The position numbers and the translations under genes are program-made. The notes beneath the pieces were generated by a model that was not told where the DNA came from, did no database searches, and worked only from the letters and a program-made list of their open reading frames with translations. 64,000 bases of DNA from JBBAFS01 sp041655255 (GTDB taxonomy: Bacteria > Spirochaetota > Spirochaetia > Sphaerochaetales > Sphaerochaetaceae), in assembly GCA_041655255.1 (NCBI GenBank), contig JBBAFS010000001.1, positions 1 through 64,000 of the forward strand, in the 5' to 3' direction. Of this stretch, positions 41,364 through 51,005 are shown piece by piece (position 1 is the first letter of the stretch; every line of letters begins with the position of its first letter).

Positions 41364-42558
41364 CCTTCCCTTTCGTTCTTTTTCTTCTTTTATGAGAAGA
41401 GCGTCCTGCTTGTTGCCCTTTTTTCGTCCGTTGTGTCTCTCTTTTCTGGCTTTTAGTTTTAAAACCTATCGCATTTGGCAATCTAATCGGTTTACGCGAT
41501 TTAATGCAGTGAGGAGGAATCTCCAAATTCCAACTCTTTAATAAGAGAGTCGTTGCCATCTCCACATCATAATTTGGTGGAGTTAATGGATTGATCAAAT
41601 TCTTTACTGTGAGATACGTCTCTTTAAACAGCTCTTCTATCTGTTCAAAGGAATCTGGCTTTTCTATAAACGGTGCAACAAGAGCTTTTATCATCTCAGC
41701 TTTTAATTGCTCAACACTCTCCTCCCCGCTTTGTTTTGCCTCATTGATTAATGTATCGAGTTGATCTAAAGAAGAGTACACTTTATGTATATCCTTAGAG
41801 ACACTGATACATGGAAGAACGTACACTAATAACTTATATGCTTGAAGTTCTTGTATGATTGCACTGGCATAGCCTGAAGCTAAGATTTTAGAGACCTCTT
41901 CTGTTAAGCGAGAAGTGGAGACTCGTGCTAAGTGTTGATAATTCTTTTTGATTGACCGTCTTGTTTTATAAGCGATAGCAAATGTAGTACTAACACTATA
42001 TTTAATAGCTCGAATCATACGAACCGGATCTTCAATAAATGAATCTGGTAGCGGAATCACCGAAACAATACGTCTTCTTTTAATATCTTCAAGACCGTTG
42101 TTAAAATCTAACAACGACCCATCGGTGGGATCGTAATATAAACTGTTAATTGTGAAGTCTCTTCTTTTCGCATCTTGGTCGACTGTACCATAGATACTTC
42201 CACCTTCCTCATCATCACCACTACGAAAGGTAGATACTTCGATAATTTTATCGCTAAATGTGAGATGGACTAATCGAAAACGACGACCAATAATACGAGC
42301 ATTCCAAAATATTTTATGCACTTGGCGAGGAGTTGCACTTGTGGAGATATCAAAATCTTTAGGAGTTCTTCCCAACAGTAAATCACGCACTGCTCCACCC
42401 ACAATATACGCTTCATGTCGTGATTGCTTTAATTTTTTCACAACCCATAGTGCATCGAGGTCAATTCTCTTTGGTTCAATATTATGTTCATTTGACGTAA
42501 AGATGTGTGCAACTGGAACATGATTTCCACCAGCATCTCTTTTGTAGCGTATTCGCAT
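41329..42558 (-). CDS. pcnB: PcnB-like poly(A) polymerase (class II nucleotidyltransferase)
   Basis: A 409-residue nucleotidyltransferase. The core reads AYIVGGAVRDLLLGR, DFDISTSATPRQVHKIF with the catalytic Asp pair, and GRRFRLVHLTF, the last being characteristic of bacterial poly(A) polymerase I and not of CCA enzymes. RRDFTINSLYYDP and EDPVRMIRAIKYS follow. The C-terminal 50 residues are very basic (SQKRETQRTKKGQQ), as in PcnB RNA-binding tails. PcnB adds 3' A-tails that promote RNA decay. A separate CCA-adding gene at 54.2 kb supports this division. A +/- CCA role cannot be completely excluded. Confidence 0.82.
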   Translation of the reverse strand: MRIRYKRDAGGNHVPVAHIFTSNEHNIEPKRIDLDALWVVKKLKQSRHEAYIVGGAVRDLLLGRTPKDFDISTSATPRQVHKIFWNARIIGRRFRLVHLTFSDKIIEVSTFRSGDDEEGGSIYGTVDQDAKRRDFTINSLYYDPTDGSLLDFNNGLEDIKRRRIVSVIPLPDSFIEDPVRMIRAIKYSVSTTFAIAYKTRRSIKKNYQHLARVSTSRLTEEVSKILASGYASAIIQELQAYKLLVYVLPCISVSKDIHKVYSSLDQLDTLINEAKQSGEESVEQLKAEMIKALVAPFIEKPDSFEQIEELFKETYLTVKNLINPLTPPNYDVEMATTLLLKSWNLEIPPHCIKSRKPIRLPNAIGFKTKSQKRETQRTKKGQQAGRSSHKRRKRTKGKANPTPQSQDSP

Positions 42559-42658
42559 GATGTTCCTTTATACGGACTTCTTGCAGTTTCCAACTGATTT
42601 GTTTACACTCATGTGTGTATACCATCTCACCTAAAAAAGCAACAGGAGCTTTATTTTC

Positions 42659-43951
42659 ATGATACAACCAAAAGTGCTAAAGGGCTTTAGAGACTCCCTT
42701 CCTCGACAAGAAATTATTAAAAAAGAGGTTATAGCCACATTAGAAAAGACATTTTCCACATACGGCTTTGTCCCTATCGATACACCTGCTTTAGAGTACA
42801 CCGAAGTACTCCTTGGTAAAGGTGGTGGTGAAACCGATAAACAGATCTTCCACTTCCTCGATAACGGTGGGCGTGATGTAGCTTTAAGATTCGATTTAAC
42901 TGTCCCCTTTGCCCGTTTTATGGCAACTCACACTCATCATCTTCAACTCCCCTTTAAACGGTTTCATGTTGCTAAAGTGTGGCGAGGAGAGAATCCTCAA
43001 AAAGGGAGATATCGAGAGTTCTTCCAATGTGATTTTGATATCGTTGGAATTGACTCACTTCAAGCCGATGTCGAAATTGTGACTATGATTCACAGTGCAC
43101 TAGTGGCGCTCGATGTAGAAAAGTTCACCATTTTACTATCACACCGAGGAATCTTAAATGAGTTATTAGCTTCATTAGGGGTTGAAAACCACTCTACTGA
43201 GATTTTGCGCATTATCGATAAAATAAGTAAAATTGGTGCTGATGCGGTACAAGAACAACTTATTACTCTCTTACAAGATCAAAAAACAACTGATACTATT
43301 CTTAAATACATCCATTCACATAAGGATAACACCCCATTTGAGACCTTAGAGGAGATGAGAGTTCTTATCCCGAGTGCTGAGACTCATATTAATCACTTAC
43401 AACAATTGCTTACCTATGTAGAACACCTCGGTATTGAAGATCGATTCACAATCGACCCATCGATTACTCGTGGGTTAGATTACTATACAGGAATTGTCTA
43501 TGAGACACTGTTAGATGATCTACCTGACATTGGTTCTATTTGTTCAGGTGGTCGGTACAACGATTTAGCCTCTTTATATACAAAACAACACCTTCCAGGT
43601 GTAGGGGCATCTATTGGACTAGATCGCCTGTTAACTGCTTTAGAGGAGTTAGATCATCCCTTGGTAAGTGAACTCTCTGCGAGTGATGTGATTATTTTTA
43701 ACCAAGATGAGGAGCTTTCTATTCACTACCATAAAACTGCCCATCTCTTACGAAAAGAGGGAATTAGCACCCTCTTATTATTAGAGACAAAGAAGATGGG
43801 GCCTCAGTTCAAATATGCTCAAGCACACCATATCCCCTATGGGTTGTACCACACTGAACAAGGTCAATTTACATTGAGACACTTAGAGAGTCGGACTGAC
43901 TACCCTCATCTCAAATTGGAAGATGTGGTTGAACACTTAAAGAGGATGTAA
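42659..43951 (+). CDS. hisS: Histidyl-tRNA synthetase
   Basis: A 430-residue class II aminoacyl-tRNA synthetase. Motif 1 is in VLKGFRDSLP and PIDTPALEYTEVLLG, motif 2 in RFHVAKVWRGENPQKGRYREF, split by the loop, and the histidine-binding motifs are RGLDYYTGIVYE and SGGRYNDLA. The final domain (SDVIIFNQDEELS onward) is the anticodon-binding region. ACAGGAG lies 12 bases before the ATG, a little far. The helicase gene follows after three bases, so the two are co-transcribed. Confidence 0.95.
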   Translation: MIQPKVLKGFRDSLPRQEIIKKEVIATLEKTFSTYGFVPIDTPALEYTEVLLGKGGGETDKQIFHFLDNGGRDVALRFDLTVPFARFMATHTHHLQLPFKRFHVAKVWRGENPQKGRYREFFQCDFDIVGIDSLQADVEIVTMIHSALVALDVEKFTILLSHRGILNELLASLGVENHSTEILRIIDKISKIGADAVQEQLITLLQDQKTTDTILKYIHSHKDNTPFETLEEMRVLIPSAETHINHLQQLLTYVEHLGIEDRFTIDPSITRGLDYYTGIVYETLLDDLPDIGSICSGGRYNDLASLYTKQHLPGVGASIGLDRLLTALEELDHPLVSELSASDVIIFNQDEELSIHYHKTAHLLRKEGISTLLLLETKKMGPQFKYAQAHHIPYGLYHTEQGQFTLRHLESRTDYPHLKLEDVVEHLKRM

Positions 43952-43954
43952 AAC

Positions 43955-46450
43955 ATGTTTACCATGACTCACCTTCCTGTGTATCAACACCGGAAAGAGA
44001 TCCTCTTTTCCTTAAAAGAAAATCAAGTAATCGTCGTTGAATCTCCAACTGGAAGTGGAAAGACGACTCAAATCCCCCTTATTTTACATGAAGCTGGTTA
44101 TACTGATGAAAAGATGGTCGGTATCACCCAACCTCGTCGTATTGCAACACTCTCAGTAAGTGAATTTATCGAAAAACAAATTGATAAAGAGCCTGGATTT
44201 GTCGGTTATAAAATGCGCTTTAGTGATACCACCGAAGCCAATACTAAAATTAAAGTGATGACTGATGGGATGCTTTTGATGGAGTTAAAAGCCGATCCCT
44301 TATTAAGTCGTTATTCGGTGATGTTAGTCGATGAAGCACACGAGCGGAGTTTAAACATCGATTTTGTGTTAGGCCTATTACATCATGTACTTGCTCAACG
44401 CCCCGATTTTAAGCTTATCATCTCATCAGCTACGATAAACACTAAAGTCTTTAGTTCTTTTTACAATAATGCTCCCATTATTAAGATTGATTCACGCCCA
44501 TTTCCTGTCACTGTGAATTACAAACCTCTCACTCGCCCCTACGACCGAGATGAGATTTTTGAAGTGATTACCTCGTTAGTAGAAAAAAGTATCACTGAAG
44601 ATCAAGGAGACCTCCTTATCTTTTTACCAGGTGAATTTGATATCAAAATGGCAATGAGTTATCTCCAAAGTTCACCACTACATCACAAGATGATGGTGTT
44701 ACCCCTTTTTGGACGTCTCTCTAAAGAGGAGCAACATCGAGTCTTTATTCCAACTCCTCAAGGGAAAACAAAAGTCGTTGTTGCTACGAACATTGCCGAA
44801 ACAAGTATTACCATAGATGGCATTAAAGTCGTTATCGACTCAGGAGTAGCAAAAGTAAATTACTACAACCAAATGAACTTTACCTCTTCGTTAGTGAGTT
44901 TACCCATTAGCCGCTCCTCATGTGAACAACGTTCTGGAAGAGCAGGAAGAGTTGCCCCAGGAGTCTGTTATAGACTCTACACAAAAGAGGATTACAACAG
45001 TCGACATCGGTACGCTTTAGAAGAGATTTTACGAGTCGATCTATCTGAAGTTGTACTACGGATGAGTGAATTGGGCATTTATGAGTATGAGTCATTCCCT
45101 TTTATCACAAAACCAAAAAAACGTGCTATTACTAGTGCCGAAGAGACACTTAAGTTCATTGGCGCCATAGATGACAAACGTCACATCACTGACATTGGGG
45201 ATATGATGGTCCGCTTTCCCCTTCTTCCTCGTCACTCACGAGTGTTAGTCGAAGCTATGGTGAGCGCCCCTAACGTGTTAGACGAAGTTATTACTGCAGT
45301 AGCCTTTCTCTCTTCTAAATCTCCTTTTATTCTCCCTCCTGGAGAAGAAGCTCAAGCTAAAGAGGCTCATCGTGTTTTTAACAATGAGATGGGAGATTTT
45401 ATCTCATACTTAGAGATATACGAGAGATACCTCAAACAAAGAGGGAAAAAAGCGAAAGAGAACTGGTGTAAACGCTACTATTTAGATATCCCTTCGATGG
45501 GAGAGATTCATCACGTCAAAGAGCAGTTATCTGAAATTGTAAGTGAATTAGGTTTTCCACTTACTAGTGGAGGATCACAAAAAGAGTATCTGTGTTGCTT
45601 AGCAACAGGGTTGTTACAAAATGTGTGTATCCGTTCTCAACGGAATATCTATCAAACTCTTACTGCAGGACAAATCTTTTTACATCCAGGATCTGCGTGG
45701 TTTAGTGAACTTCCTCAATATATCCTAGCGGGGGAAATTGTCCAAACCTCACGTTTGTATGCCCGTACCGTCTCTCCATTAAAAAGAGAGTGGTTAAACT
45801 CAATTCACAGTGACTTACGTTCCCAGTTAGTAAACTCATTAAAAAAGGGAGTAGCTAAAGAGCGAAAAGAGAAACCAAAACAGAGTCGCACTACCTTGGA
45901 AAAAGAGGGCAAAGGGGAGATAACACTCATTTACAAACACCCATTTCAATTTGCCCAAGGTCCTAAAGGGAAAAGGCGAGTTGTTATTATTCCAGTGGAA
46001 GAATTAGCCTATTTAGCTCGTGCAAATAAAACTGCCCGAACTCGTCCTAAAAACATCCCTGCTACACTCTCATACCAAGGACACTATATTCATTACGGTG
46101 ATCGTCTACAAACTATTTTAGATCTCGATGGAAAACTCTTTTTAGATAAAGGTATTTTAGAAGCTCCCCCAAAAGGGGTCTTTTACACCACCGATTTAGA
46201 TAACTTATATGACAACTTAGAGTGGGTGTTAGCCCTTTGCCGTCTTAAAAAGAGGAAAAAAGAGTTGGGTTTTATCTTTTTAGAGTATTCAGCAAGTGGA
46301 GTATACCGCTTTGGAGTCACTGATAGTGCTTTTGAAGCATTAGACAACTCATTATATGCTTTAACACAACTCTTATACGATGTAGAAAAATCTCCCTTAG
46401 CTAACAGGGTTCAAAAACTCTTTAATCAATTAGTCTCATTGTATGATTAG
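43955..46450 (+). CDS. hrpA: DEAH-box RNA helicase, HrpA type
   Basis: An 831-residue helicase. Motif I is SPTGSGKTTQIP, motif Ia GITQPRRIAT, motif II DEAHERSLNIDF, motif III SSATIN, and motifs V-VI are TNIAETSITIDG and QRSGRAGR. The HA2 winged-helix/ratchet region follows, then an OB-fold-like part (GEITLIYKHPFQFA). It is shorter than E. coli HrpA (about 1300 residues) since it lacks the long C-terminal extension. HrpA relatives rescue collided ribosomes or remodel RNA. The gene lies three bases after hisS and its end overlaps the converging aroB by 15 bases. Confidence 0.9.
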   Translation: MFTMTHLPVYQHRKEILFSLKENQVIVVESPTGSGKTTQIPLILHEAGYTDEKMVGITQPRRIATLSVSEFIEKQIDKEPGFVGYKMRFSDTTEANTKIKVMTDGMLLMELKADPLLSRYSVMLVDEAHERSLNIDFVLGLLHHVLAQRPDFKLIISSATINTKVFSSFYNNAPIIKIDSRPFPVTVNYKPLTRPYDRDEIFEVITSLVEKSITEDQGDLLIFLPGEFDIKMAMSYLQSSPLHHKMMVLPLFGRLSKEEQHRVFIPTPQGKTKVVVATNIAETSITIDGIKVVIDSGVAKVNYYNQMNFTSSLVSLPISRSSCEQRSGRAGRVAPGVCYRLYTKEDYNSRHRYALEEILRVDLSEVVLRMSELGIYEYESFPFITKPKKRAITSAEETLKFIGAIDDKRHITDIGDMMVRFPLLPRHSRVLVEAMVSAPNVLDEVITAVAFLSSKSPFILPPGEEAQAKEAHRVFNNEMGDFISYLEIYERYLKQRGKKAKENWCKRYYLDIPSMGEIHHVKEQLSEIVSELGFPLTSGGSQKEYLCCLATGLLQNVCIRSQRNIYQTLTAGQIFLHPGSAWFSELPQYILAGEIVQTSRLYARTVSPLKREWLNSIHSDLRSQLVNSLKKGVAKERKEKPKQSRTTLEKEGKGEITLIYKHPFQFAQGPKGKRRVVIIPVEELAYLARANKTARTRPKNIPATLSYQGHYIHYGDRLQTILDLDGKLFLDKGILEAPPKGVFYTTDLDNLYDNLEWVLALCRLKKRKKELGFIFLEYSASGVYRFGVTDSAFEALDNSLYALTQLLYDVEKSPLANRVQKLFNQLVSLYD

Positions 46451-47473
46451 TTGCTTCTCTAACACAGAACGAGAAATTTGTTGATACACGTGTTGCCCTT
46501 GGTGAGCCATTAAGACAAAAAATACTCCCTTGCTTGATCTTTTTTTATCACGCTCCATGGCGGCAAAAAATAACTTTCTATCGTTAATCTTGTGGTGTAA
46601 AGAGTATCCATACTCTTGGATTAACGAAAGATACTGTTGGGCAAATTCTGAATCTGTAATGTGTAATGTGACACCAATCTCTAAAGCTTGAGCAACTCCC
46701 CACATCACAGCTTCTCCATGGGTAATACCAAACGAGGATTCAACCTCCAAGGCGTGGGCAAAGGTGTGTCCTAAATTTAAAGCAGCACGGAGACCTAACC
46801 TCTCTTGTGGGTCTTGTTCAATAAATGACCGTTTCACCTCTAATGAATAGAGGATTAATTCACTGAGGGTGCGATCATCACGCAAGAGGATCTGCTCTTT
46901 GTTGTTTAAAAGGTAGGTATATAACTCACGCTCTTTAGTTAATAAAGAGTGTTTAATAACCTCCCCTAACCCACTTAAAAACTCTTGATCTGAAAGTGTA
47001 TGAAGTGAGTGTGAGTAGATGTAAATTTCATGAGCAGGATAAAAAGAGCCAAGTAAGTTCTTTGTCTCTTTAAAGTCGATGGCAGTTTTGCCCCCTAAAG
47101 AGGCATCAACCATCGCTAATAAGGTGGTTGGAACTAATACCAACGAACATCCTCTCATATAGATTGAAGCGACAAAAGCTGTGATATCACATACGACACC
47201 ACCACCTAAAGCAACAAAGGTACTATTACGATCAAGTTGTAATTCAAGAGCTCTTTCGACTATCAGATCTATTCCATCAAAACTTTTAGTCTCTTCTCCG
47301 GGTGGAAGAATAACTACATCGACTCCCTTTGGTAGATATTGTTGCGTATGAGAGTCACACACCCAAAGGGTCTTAGAGGCAGGATCGAGGTTCTCTTTTA
47401 CTTGGTGAATCGATTCAACACGGTAAACACTACTATCGATACCACCTAATTTTACGTTCATTAAAAGTTCCAT
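46436..47473 (-). CDS. aroB: 3-dehydroquinate synthase
   Basis: A 345-residue enzyme of the shikimate pathway that cyclises DAHP to 3-dehydroquinate. Motifs match the family: PPGEETKSFDG, FVALGGGVVCDITAFVAS (NAD binding), YMRGCSLVLVPTTLLAMVDAS (start YMRGC, end DAS), and metal-binding GEVIKHSLL, LNLGHTFAHALE and THGEAVMWG. All metal ligands (Glu, His, His) are present. It stands apart from aroH (20.5 kb), so aromatic-pathway genes are scattered. Its 3' end overlaps the hrpA end by 15 bases. Confidence 0.94.
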   Translation of the reverse strand: MELLMNVKLGGIDSSVYRVESIHQVKENLDPASKTLWVCDSHTQQYLPKGVDVVILPPGEETKSFDGIDLIVERALELQLDRNSTFVALGGGVVCDITAFVASIYMRGCSLVLVPTTLLAMVDASLGGKTAIDFKETKNLLGSFYPAHEIYIYSHSLHTLSDQEFLSGLGEVIKHSLLTKERELYTYLLNNKEQILLRDDRTLSELILYSLEVKRSFIEQDPQERLGLRAALNLGHTFAHALEVESSFGITHGEAVMWGVAQALEIGVTLHITDSEFAQQYLSLIQEYGYSLHHKINDRKLFFAAMERDKKRSSKGVFFVLMAHQGQHVYQQISRSVLEKQLIIQ

Positions 47474-47552
47474 AACCTGTTATACCTATAAGAAGTGGAC
47501 AACTTCAAGTGAGGTGATTGTCATAACACTCCTTTTAGAGGAATATAAGGGT

Positions 47553-48719
47553 ATGAAACGCTCCTATTTTGATTGGGCTGCAACGACCTATTTAGCTCGT
47601 GAGGCCTTAGAGAGATATAACGAAGTTGCCACACTCTATTGGGCAAACCCATCTGCTGTTCATGCCGATGGGAAACAAGCTGCTCTTTTTTTACAAGAAC
47701 AAAGAGAATTGAGTGCTCAATTATTAGATGTTGATTCAAAGCAGATTTTTTATACCTCTGGTGGTACTGAATCAAACAGTATTATCTTTAACTCTCTTTT
47801 GTGGAAAAGAACTCAAGGGGAAATTATTATCTCCTCTTTAGAACACGCCTCTGTTTCTCAATATACAAGATTATTAGAACATCATGGTTTTACCGTCCAT
47901 GTGGTAAAAGCTAAAGATGGTTATATAGATCTTCAACACTTTGAGTCTCTTTTAAATGAGAACACTCAATTAGTCTCTTTAATGCTGGTACAAAATGTAT
48001 TGGGGACAATTCAACCTATTAAAGAGGCAGTACAATTAGTGCGCTCACAAAGTAAACCTATATTTGTTCACTGCGATGCTGTTCAAGCAGTTGGAAAAAT
48101 GCCTCTACAATTAGAGAACTTAGATGTCGATGCAGCCTCTTTTAGCTCACACAAATTTGAGGGAGTTCGTGGTGTAGGTATCCTATATCTTAAAAAAGGG
48201 TCTATTGAAGCTTTAAGTAGAGGGGGAAACCAAGAAGGTGGTTTACGTCCTGGTACTGAAAACATCGCCTCAATTGCTGCCATGAATACAGCTTTATCTC
48301 GCACAGTGCATTCACTAGAAAGTGATCTCATCTTTTTGAAGGAACTACGTGAGATCTTTGAACAAGAGCTAAAAAGTTATTCGCCTATCAAAGTGATACA
48401 CCCCTATAAAGAGAGAGATGTTGTTGCTTCTATTATCCACATCAGTGTTGTCCCTATTCCATCAGAGGTATTTGCTCGAGTACTCAGTGACAAGGGATTT
48501 GATGTCTCAAGTGGCTCTGCATGTTCTCATAACAGTACTGCTTCTTCTCACTCGTTATTACTCGCCAGTGGTCTTTCAAAAAAAGAGGCACACTCATCCT
48601 TACGAATAAGTTTTGGCCATCGCACAACTGTGGATGAAATCAAAGCTCTTGCTCACACCCTTATTGAGACACATCAACAACTACATCTAGCTATAGGAGG
48701 TCGCACTCGTGGACACTAA
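47553..48719 (+). CDS. Cysteine desulfurase (NifS/IscS family, NifZ-like by context)
   Basis: Starting at ATG 47553 (AGAGGA upstream, protein begins MKRSYFDWAATTYLARE as expected), 388 residues. PLP-binding Lys lies in SSHKFEGVRGVG, with the His of HCDAVQAVG and the sulfur-carrying Cys in SSGSACSHNSTA. The enzyme takes sulfur from cysteine. It overlaps thiI by 11 bases. In Bacillus the thiI-linked desulfurase (NifZ) supplies sulfur to ThiI for 4-thiouridine; the same role is inferred here, although a role in iron-sulfur assembly is also possible. Confidence 0.87.
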   Translation: MKRSYFDWAATTYLAREALERYNEVATLYWANPSAVHADGKQAALFLQEQRELSAQLLDVDSKQIFYTSGGTESNSIIFNSLLWKRTQGEIIISSLEHASVSQYTRLLEHHGFTVHVVKAKDGYIDLQHFESLLNENTQLVSLMLVQNVLGTIQPIKEAVQLVRSQSKPIFVHCDAVQAVGKMPLQLENLDVDAASFSSHKFEGVRGVGILYLKKGSIEALSRGGNQEGGLRPGTENIASIAAMNTALSRTVHSLESDLIFLKELREIFEQELKSYSPIKVIHPYKERDVVASIIHISVVPIPSEVFARVLSDKGFDVSSGSACSHNSTASSHSLLLASGLSKKEAHSSLRISFGHRTTVDEIKALAHTLIETHQQLHLAIGGRTRGH

Positions 48720-49875
48720 ATTATATTTGATTAAACAAGGTGAAATTGCCCTCAAAGGACAAAATCGCAATCTGTTTGAAAAACAGTTAAAAGATAATAT
48801 TAAATCTAAACTCCGTCCGTATCACAATGTATTTTCAAGACAAAAGGGGCGGATGTTTATTGAAATAGATCAAAGCGCTCCTCTTTCTCACATTAAACAT
48901 GCTTTAAGTACAACTTTTGGCATTGTTGGCTACTCACAAGCACTTCGTTGTTCAAAGAATATGGATGACATAACACAAGTAGCTCTTACATTAAGCCATC
49001 AAAGTGAGTTTATTGATGGAATTTCTACATTCAAGGTTGAAACTGTTCGTGCCGATAAAGGCTTCCCTCTTACCAGCTATGAAATCAGTGCCCACTTAGG
49101 GGCAGCTATCTTACAGGAACATCCTCAACTAAAAGTAAACGTAAGAACGCCTGATCGAATCTTATATGTCGAGGTTCGTGATAAAGTCTATCTCTATAGC
49201 TCTCAAACAAAAGGCCTTGGAGGCCTTCCAGTGAGTTCAGCTGGAAAAGCAATGTTAATGCTCAGTGGAGGCATCGATAGCCCTGTAGCCTCTTATATGA
49301 TGGCTAAAAGAGGTTTGAAACAAGAGGCAATCTATTTTCACGCTTATCCTTACACCTCCGATGAAGCAAAAGAGAAAGTACTCTCTTTAGCAAAGATTCT
49401 TTCTCCCTATCTTCAAGGTCTTACTGTACACGTTGTTCCTTTCACTGAGTGTCAGTTATATATGAAAGCTCATGCGCCTGAGGAGCAACAAACACTGATT
49501 ATGCGTGCAGCAATGGTTCAATTAAGTGAGAAACTCGCAATGCAGCGTGGGTGTAAAGCGTTAATTACGGGTGAAGCATTAAGCCAAGTAGCGTCTCAAA
49601 CTATTGAGAGTTTAAATTTTACCAATAGCATGGCCTCTTTAACGGTGCTACGACCACTGGTGGGGATGGATAAAGTTGAGATAATTGATATTGCTCGTCA
49701 GATTGGTACGTATGAGACTTCAATTTTACCGTATGAAGATTGCTGTACCATCTTTAGTCCAAAACACCCACTGGTAAAACCAGATGTAGAGTTTATGAGA
49801 GAGAGTTATTTCTCATTGAATCTTGAAGCACTGATTGATAAAGCGTTACAAGAGGTAGAAACGGTTTTTCTTTAA
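48709..49875 (+). CDS. thiI: tRNA 4-thiouridine synthase ThiI (no rhodanese domain)
   Basis: A 388-residue protein from a GTG start preceded by AGGAGG; it overlaps the desulfurase gene by 11 bases. An N-terminal ferredoxin-like/THUMP region (IKQGEIALKGQNRNLFEKQL) is followed by the PP-loop adenylation motif LMLSGGIDSPVASYMMAKRG and the late region CKALITGEALSQVASQT. The C-terminal rhodanese domain of enterobacterial ThiI is absent, as in Bacillus. It makes s4U8 in tRNA. The converging fmdB-like gene overlaps its end by four bases. Confidence 0.93.
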   Translation: MDTKLYLIKQGEIALKGQNRNLFEKQLKDNIKSKLRPYHNVFSRQKGRMFIEIDQSAPLSHIKHALSTTFGIVGYSQALRCSKNMDDITQVALTLSHQSEFIDGISTFKVETVRADKGFPLTSYEISAHLGAAILQEHPQLKVNVRTPDRILYVEVRDKVYLYSSQTKGLGGLPVSSAGKAMLMLSGGIDSPVASYMMAKRGLKQEAIYFHAYPYTSDEAKEKVLSLAKILSPYLQGLTVHVVPFTECQLYMKAHAPEEQQTLIMRAAMVQLSEKLAMQRGCKALITGEALSQVASQTIESLNFTNSMASLTVLRPLVGMDKVEIIDIARQIGTYETSILPYEDCCTIFSPKHPLVKPDVEFMRESYFSLNLEALIDKALQEVETVFL

Positions 49876-50090
49876 CTCTCTGATTCACTTGCTGAGGAAC
49901 TTTTTGATTCAGAACCTTTTGAATCGTTGATATAAAAACCACTTCCTTTGAAGATGACACTAGTTGGACTAATCAGACGTTTCACTTTACCGTTACAAGC
50001 GGGACATATTGATAATGGTTCATCACTCATGCTTTGATGAACTTCAAACTGATTATGACACGATGCACACTCATACTCATAAAAAGGCAT
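49872..50090 (-). CDS. FmdB-type zinc ribbon protein
   Basis: A 72-residue protein with the FmdB/CxxC regulatory pattern: MPFYEYECASCHNQFE, then SICPACNGKVKRLIS, giving two CxxC pairs that should bind zinc, and FKGSGFYIND. The tail is Ser/Glu-rich. The function is not established; relatives were linked to formamidase regulation. It lies 24 bases after the lipoprotein gene stop and its end overlaps thiI by four bases. Confidence 0.85.
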   Translation of the reverse strand: MPFYEYECASCHNQFEVHQSMSDEPLSICPACNGKVKRLISPTSVIFKGSGFYINDSKGSESKSSSASESES

Positions 50091-50114
50091 ACGACAACAA
50101 CTCCTGATAACACA

Positions 50115-51005
50115 TTAGAAAGCGGGAGTAAGAAGTGAGAACATCGTTTGAGATTGTTCTTCTGAGAGTTCAAGGTTGTTAATATACAACCTATTTCCCT
50201 CCTCAACAAATATTGAGGTGAGATCTCCCAAAGGCTCTTTGTTTCTCCGCTTTTGGGAAATATACGAACTTTTCACTAAAATGGAAAGAGAGGAAGCTAA
50301 CTTTTCATCTTGCATCTCGATAATCCCACTTAATTGGTACGTATCCCCCTCTTTATGAAGCATTAACAAAAGTGAGTTTGAGTGGATTATGACACTTTTT
50401 GGAATGTTTAATCCAATATCTACCATCACTTGTGGTGATCCTGCATAAAGACCAACAACTGAACGTTGTAATAAGTGAGCATACTCATCGCTGATGTATT
50501 TCTCTCGATTGGTGATGGTAGATTCGTAGTGAGAAGAAAAATCATCGCTACTAAACAAAACAAGATTCGATTGTGGAGAGTAGGCCCCGAGGCGAAGATC
50601 ATTGTTGTAGTAATAGGTGACTGAATCGGTCTTTACTTTACTCCATTTTTTCAAAGATGCATTGACGAAGTTTTTTGGCAATCTTCCTTCAATGGCCCCA
50701 CGAATGTGATATTGTTGGTCAAAATCGGTGATTGCCCTATGTGGGTCATATAATTCAAATGAGATGCGTTCAACTCTTTTTTGTAGATCTCCTAATTGAT
50801 CAAGTGAGGTTTGTAACTCTTTAGGGAGATCCTCGTAATGGGTAGTATCAACAGTGATAACAAATTGGCCTGGTTTTCCAAGTGCTTGAAAGTAGTGATC
50901 ATCGGTAAATAGTGGTGTATGAACACAGCCTACCACACTGAAGAGTATCAGTGTGGTGGCAATAAAGAGGAGGTATTTATGCTTTTTCAATAGCAATACG
51001 AGCAC
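50115..51005 (-). CDS. Predicted lipoprotein of unknown function
   Basis: The likely start is the GTG at 51005 (GGAGAGG upstream), giving 296 residues; a longer frame lies wholly within the end of ileS. The N-terminus has Lys-Lys-His and a hydrophobic run, then SVVGC as a lipobox, so Cys should be lipid-modified. The rest is mixed alpha/beta with no recognised motif. It overlaps the 3' end of ileS by 29 bases and may be translationally coupled. A real gene in view of length and lipobox; function unknown. Confidence 0.7.
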   Translation of the reverse strand: MLVLLLKKHKYLLFIATTLILFSVVGCVHTPLFTDDHYFQALGKPGQFVITVDTTHYEDLPKELQTSLDQLGDLQKRVERISFELYDPHRAITDFDQQYHIRGAIEGRLPKNFVNASLKKWSKVKTDSVTYYYNNDLRLGAYSPQSNLVLFSSDDFSSHYESTITNREKYISDEYAHLLQRSVVGLYAGSPQVMVDIGLNIPKSVIIHSNSLLLMLHKEGDTYQLSGIIEMQDEKLASSLSILVKSSYISQKRRNKEPLGDLTSIFVEEGNRLYINNLELSEEQSQTMFSLLTPAF

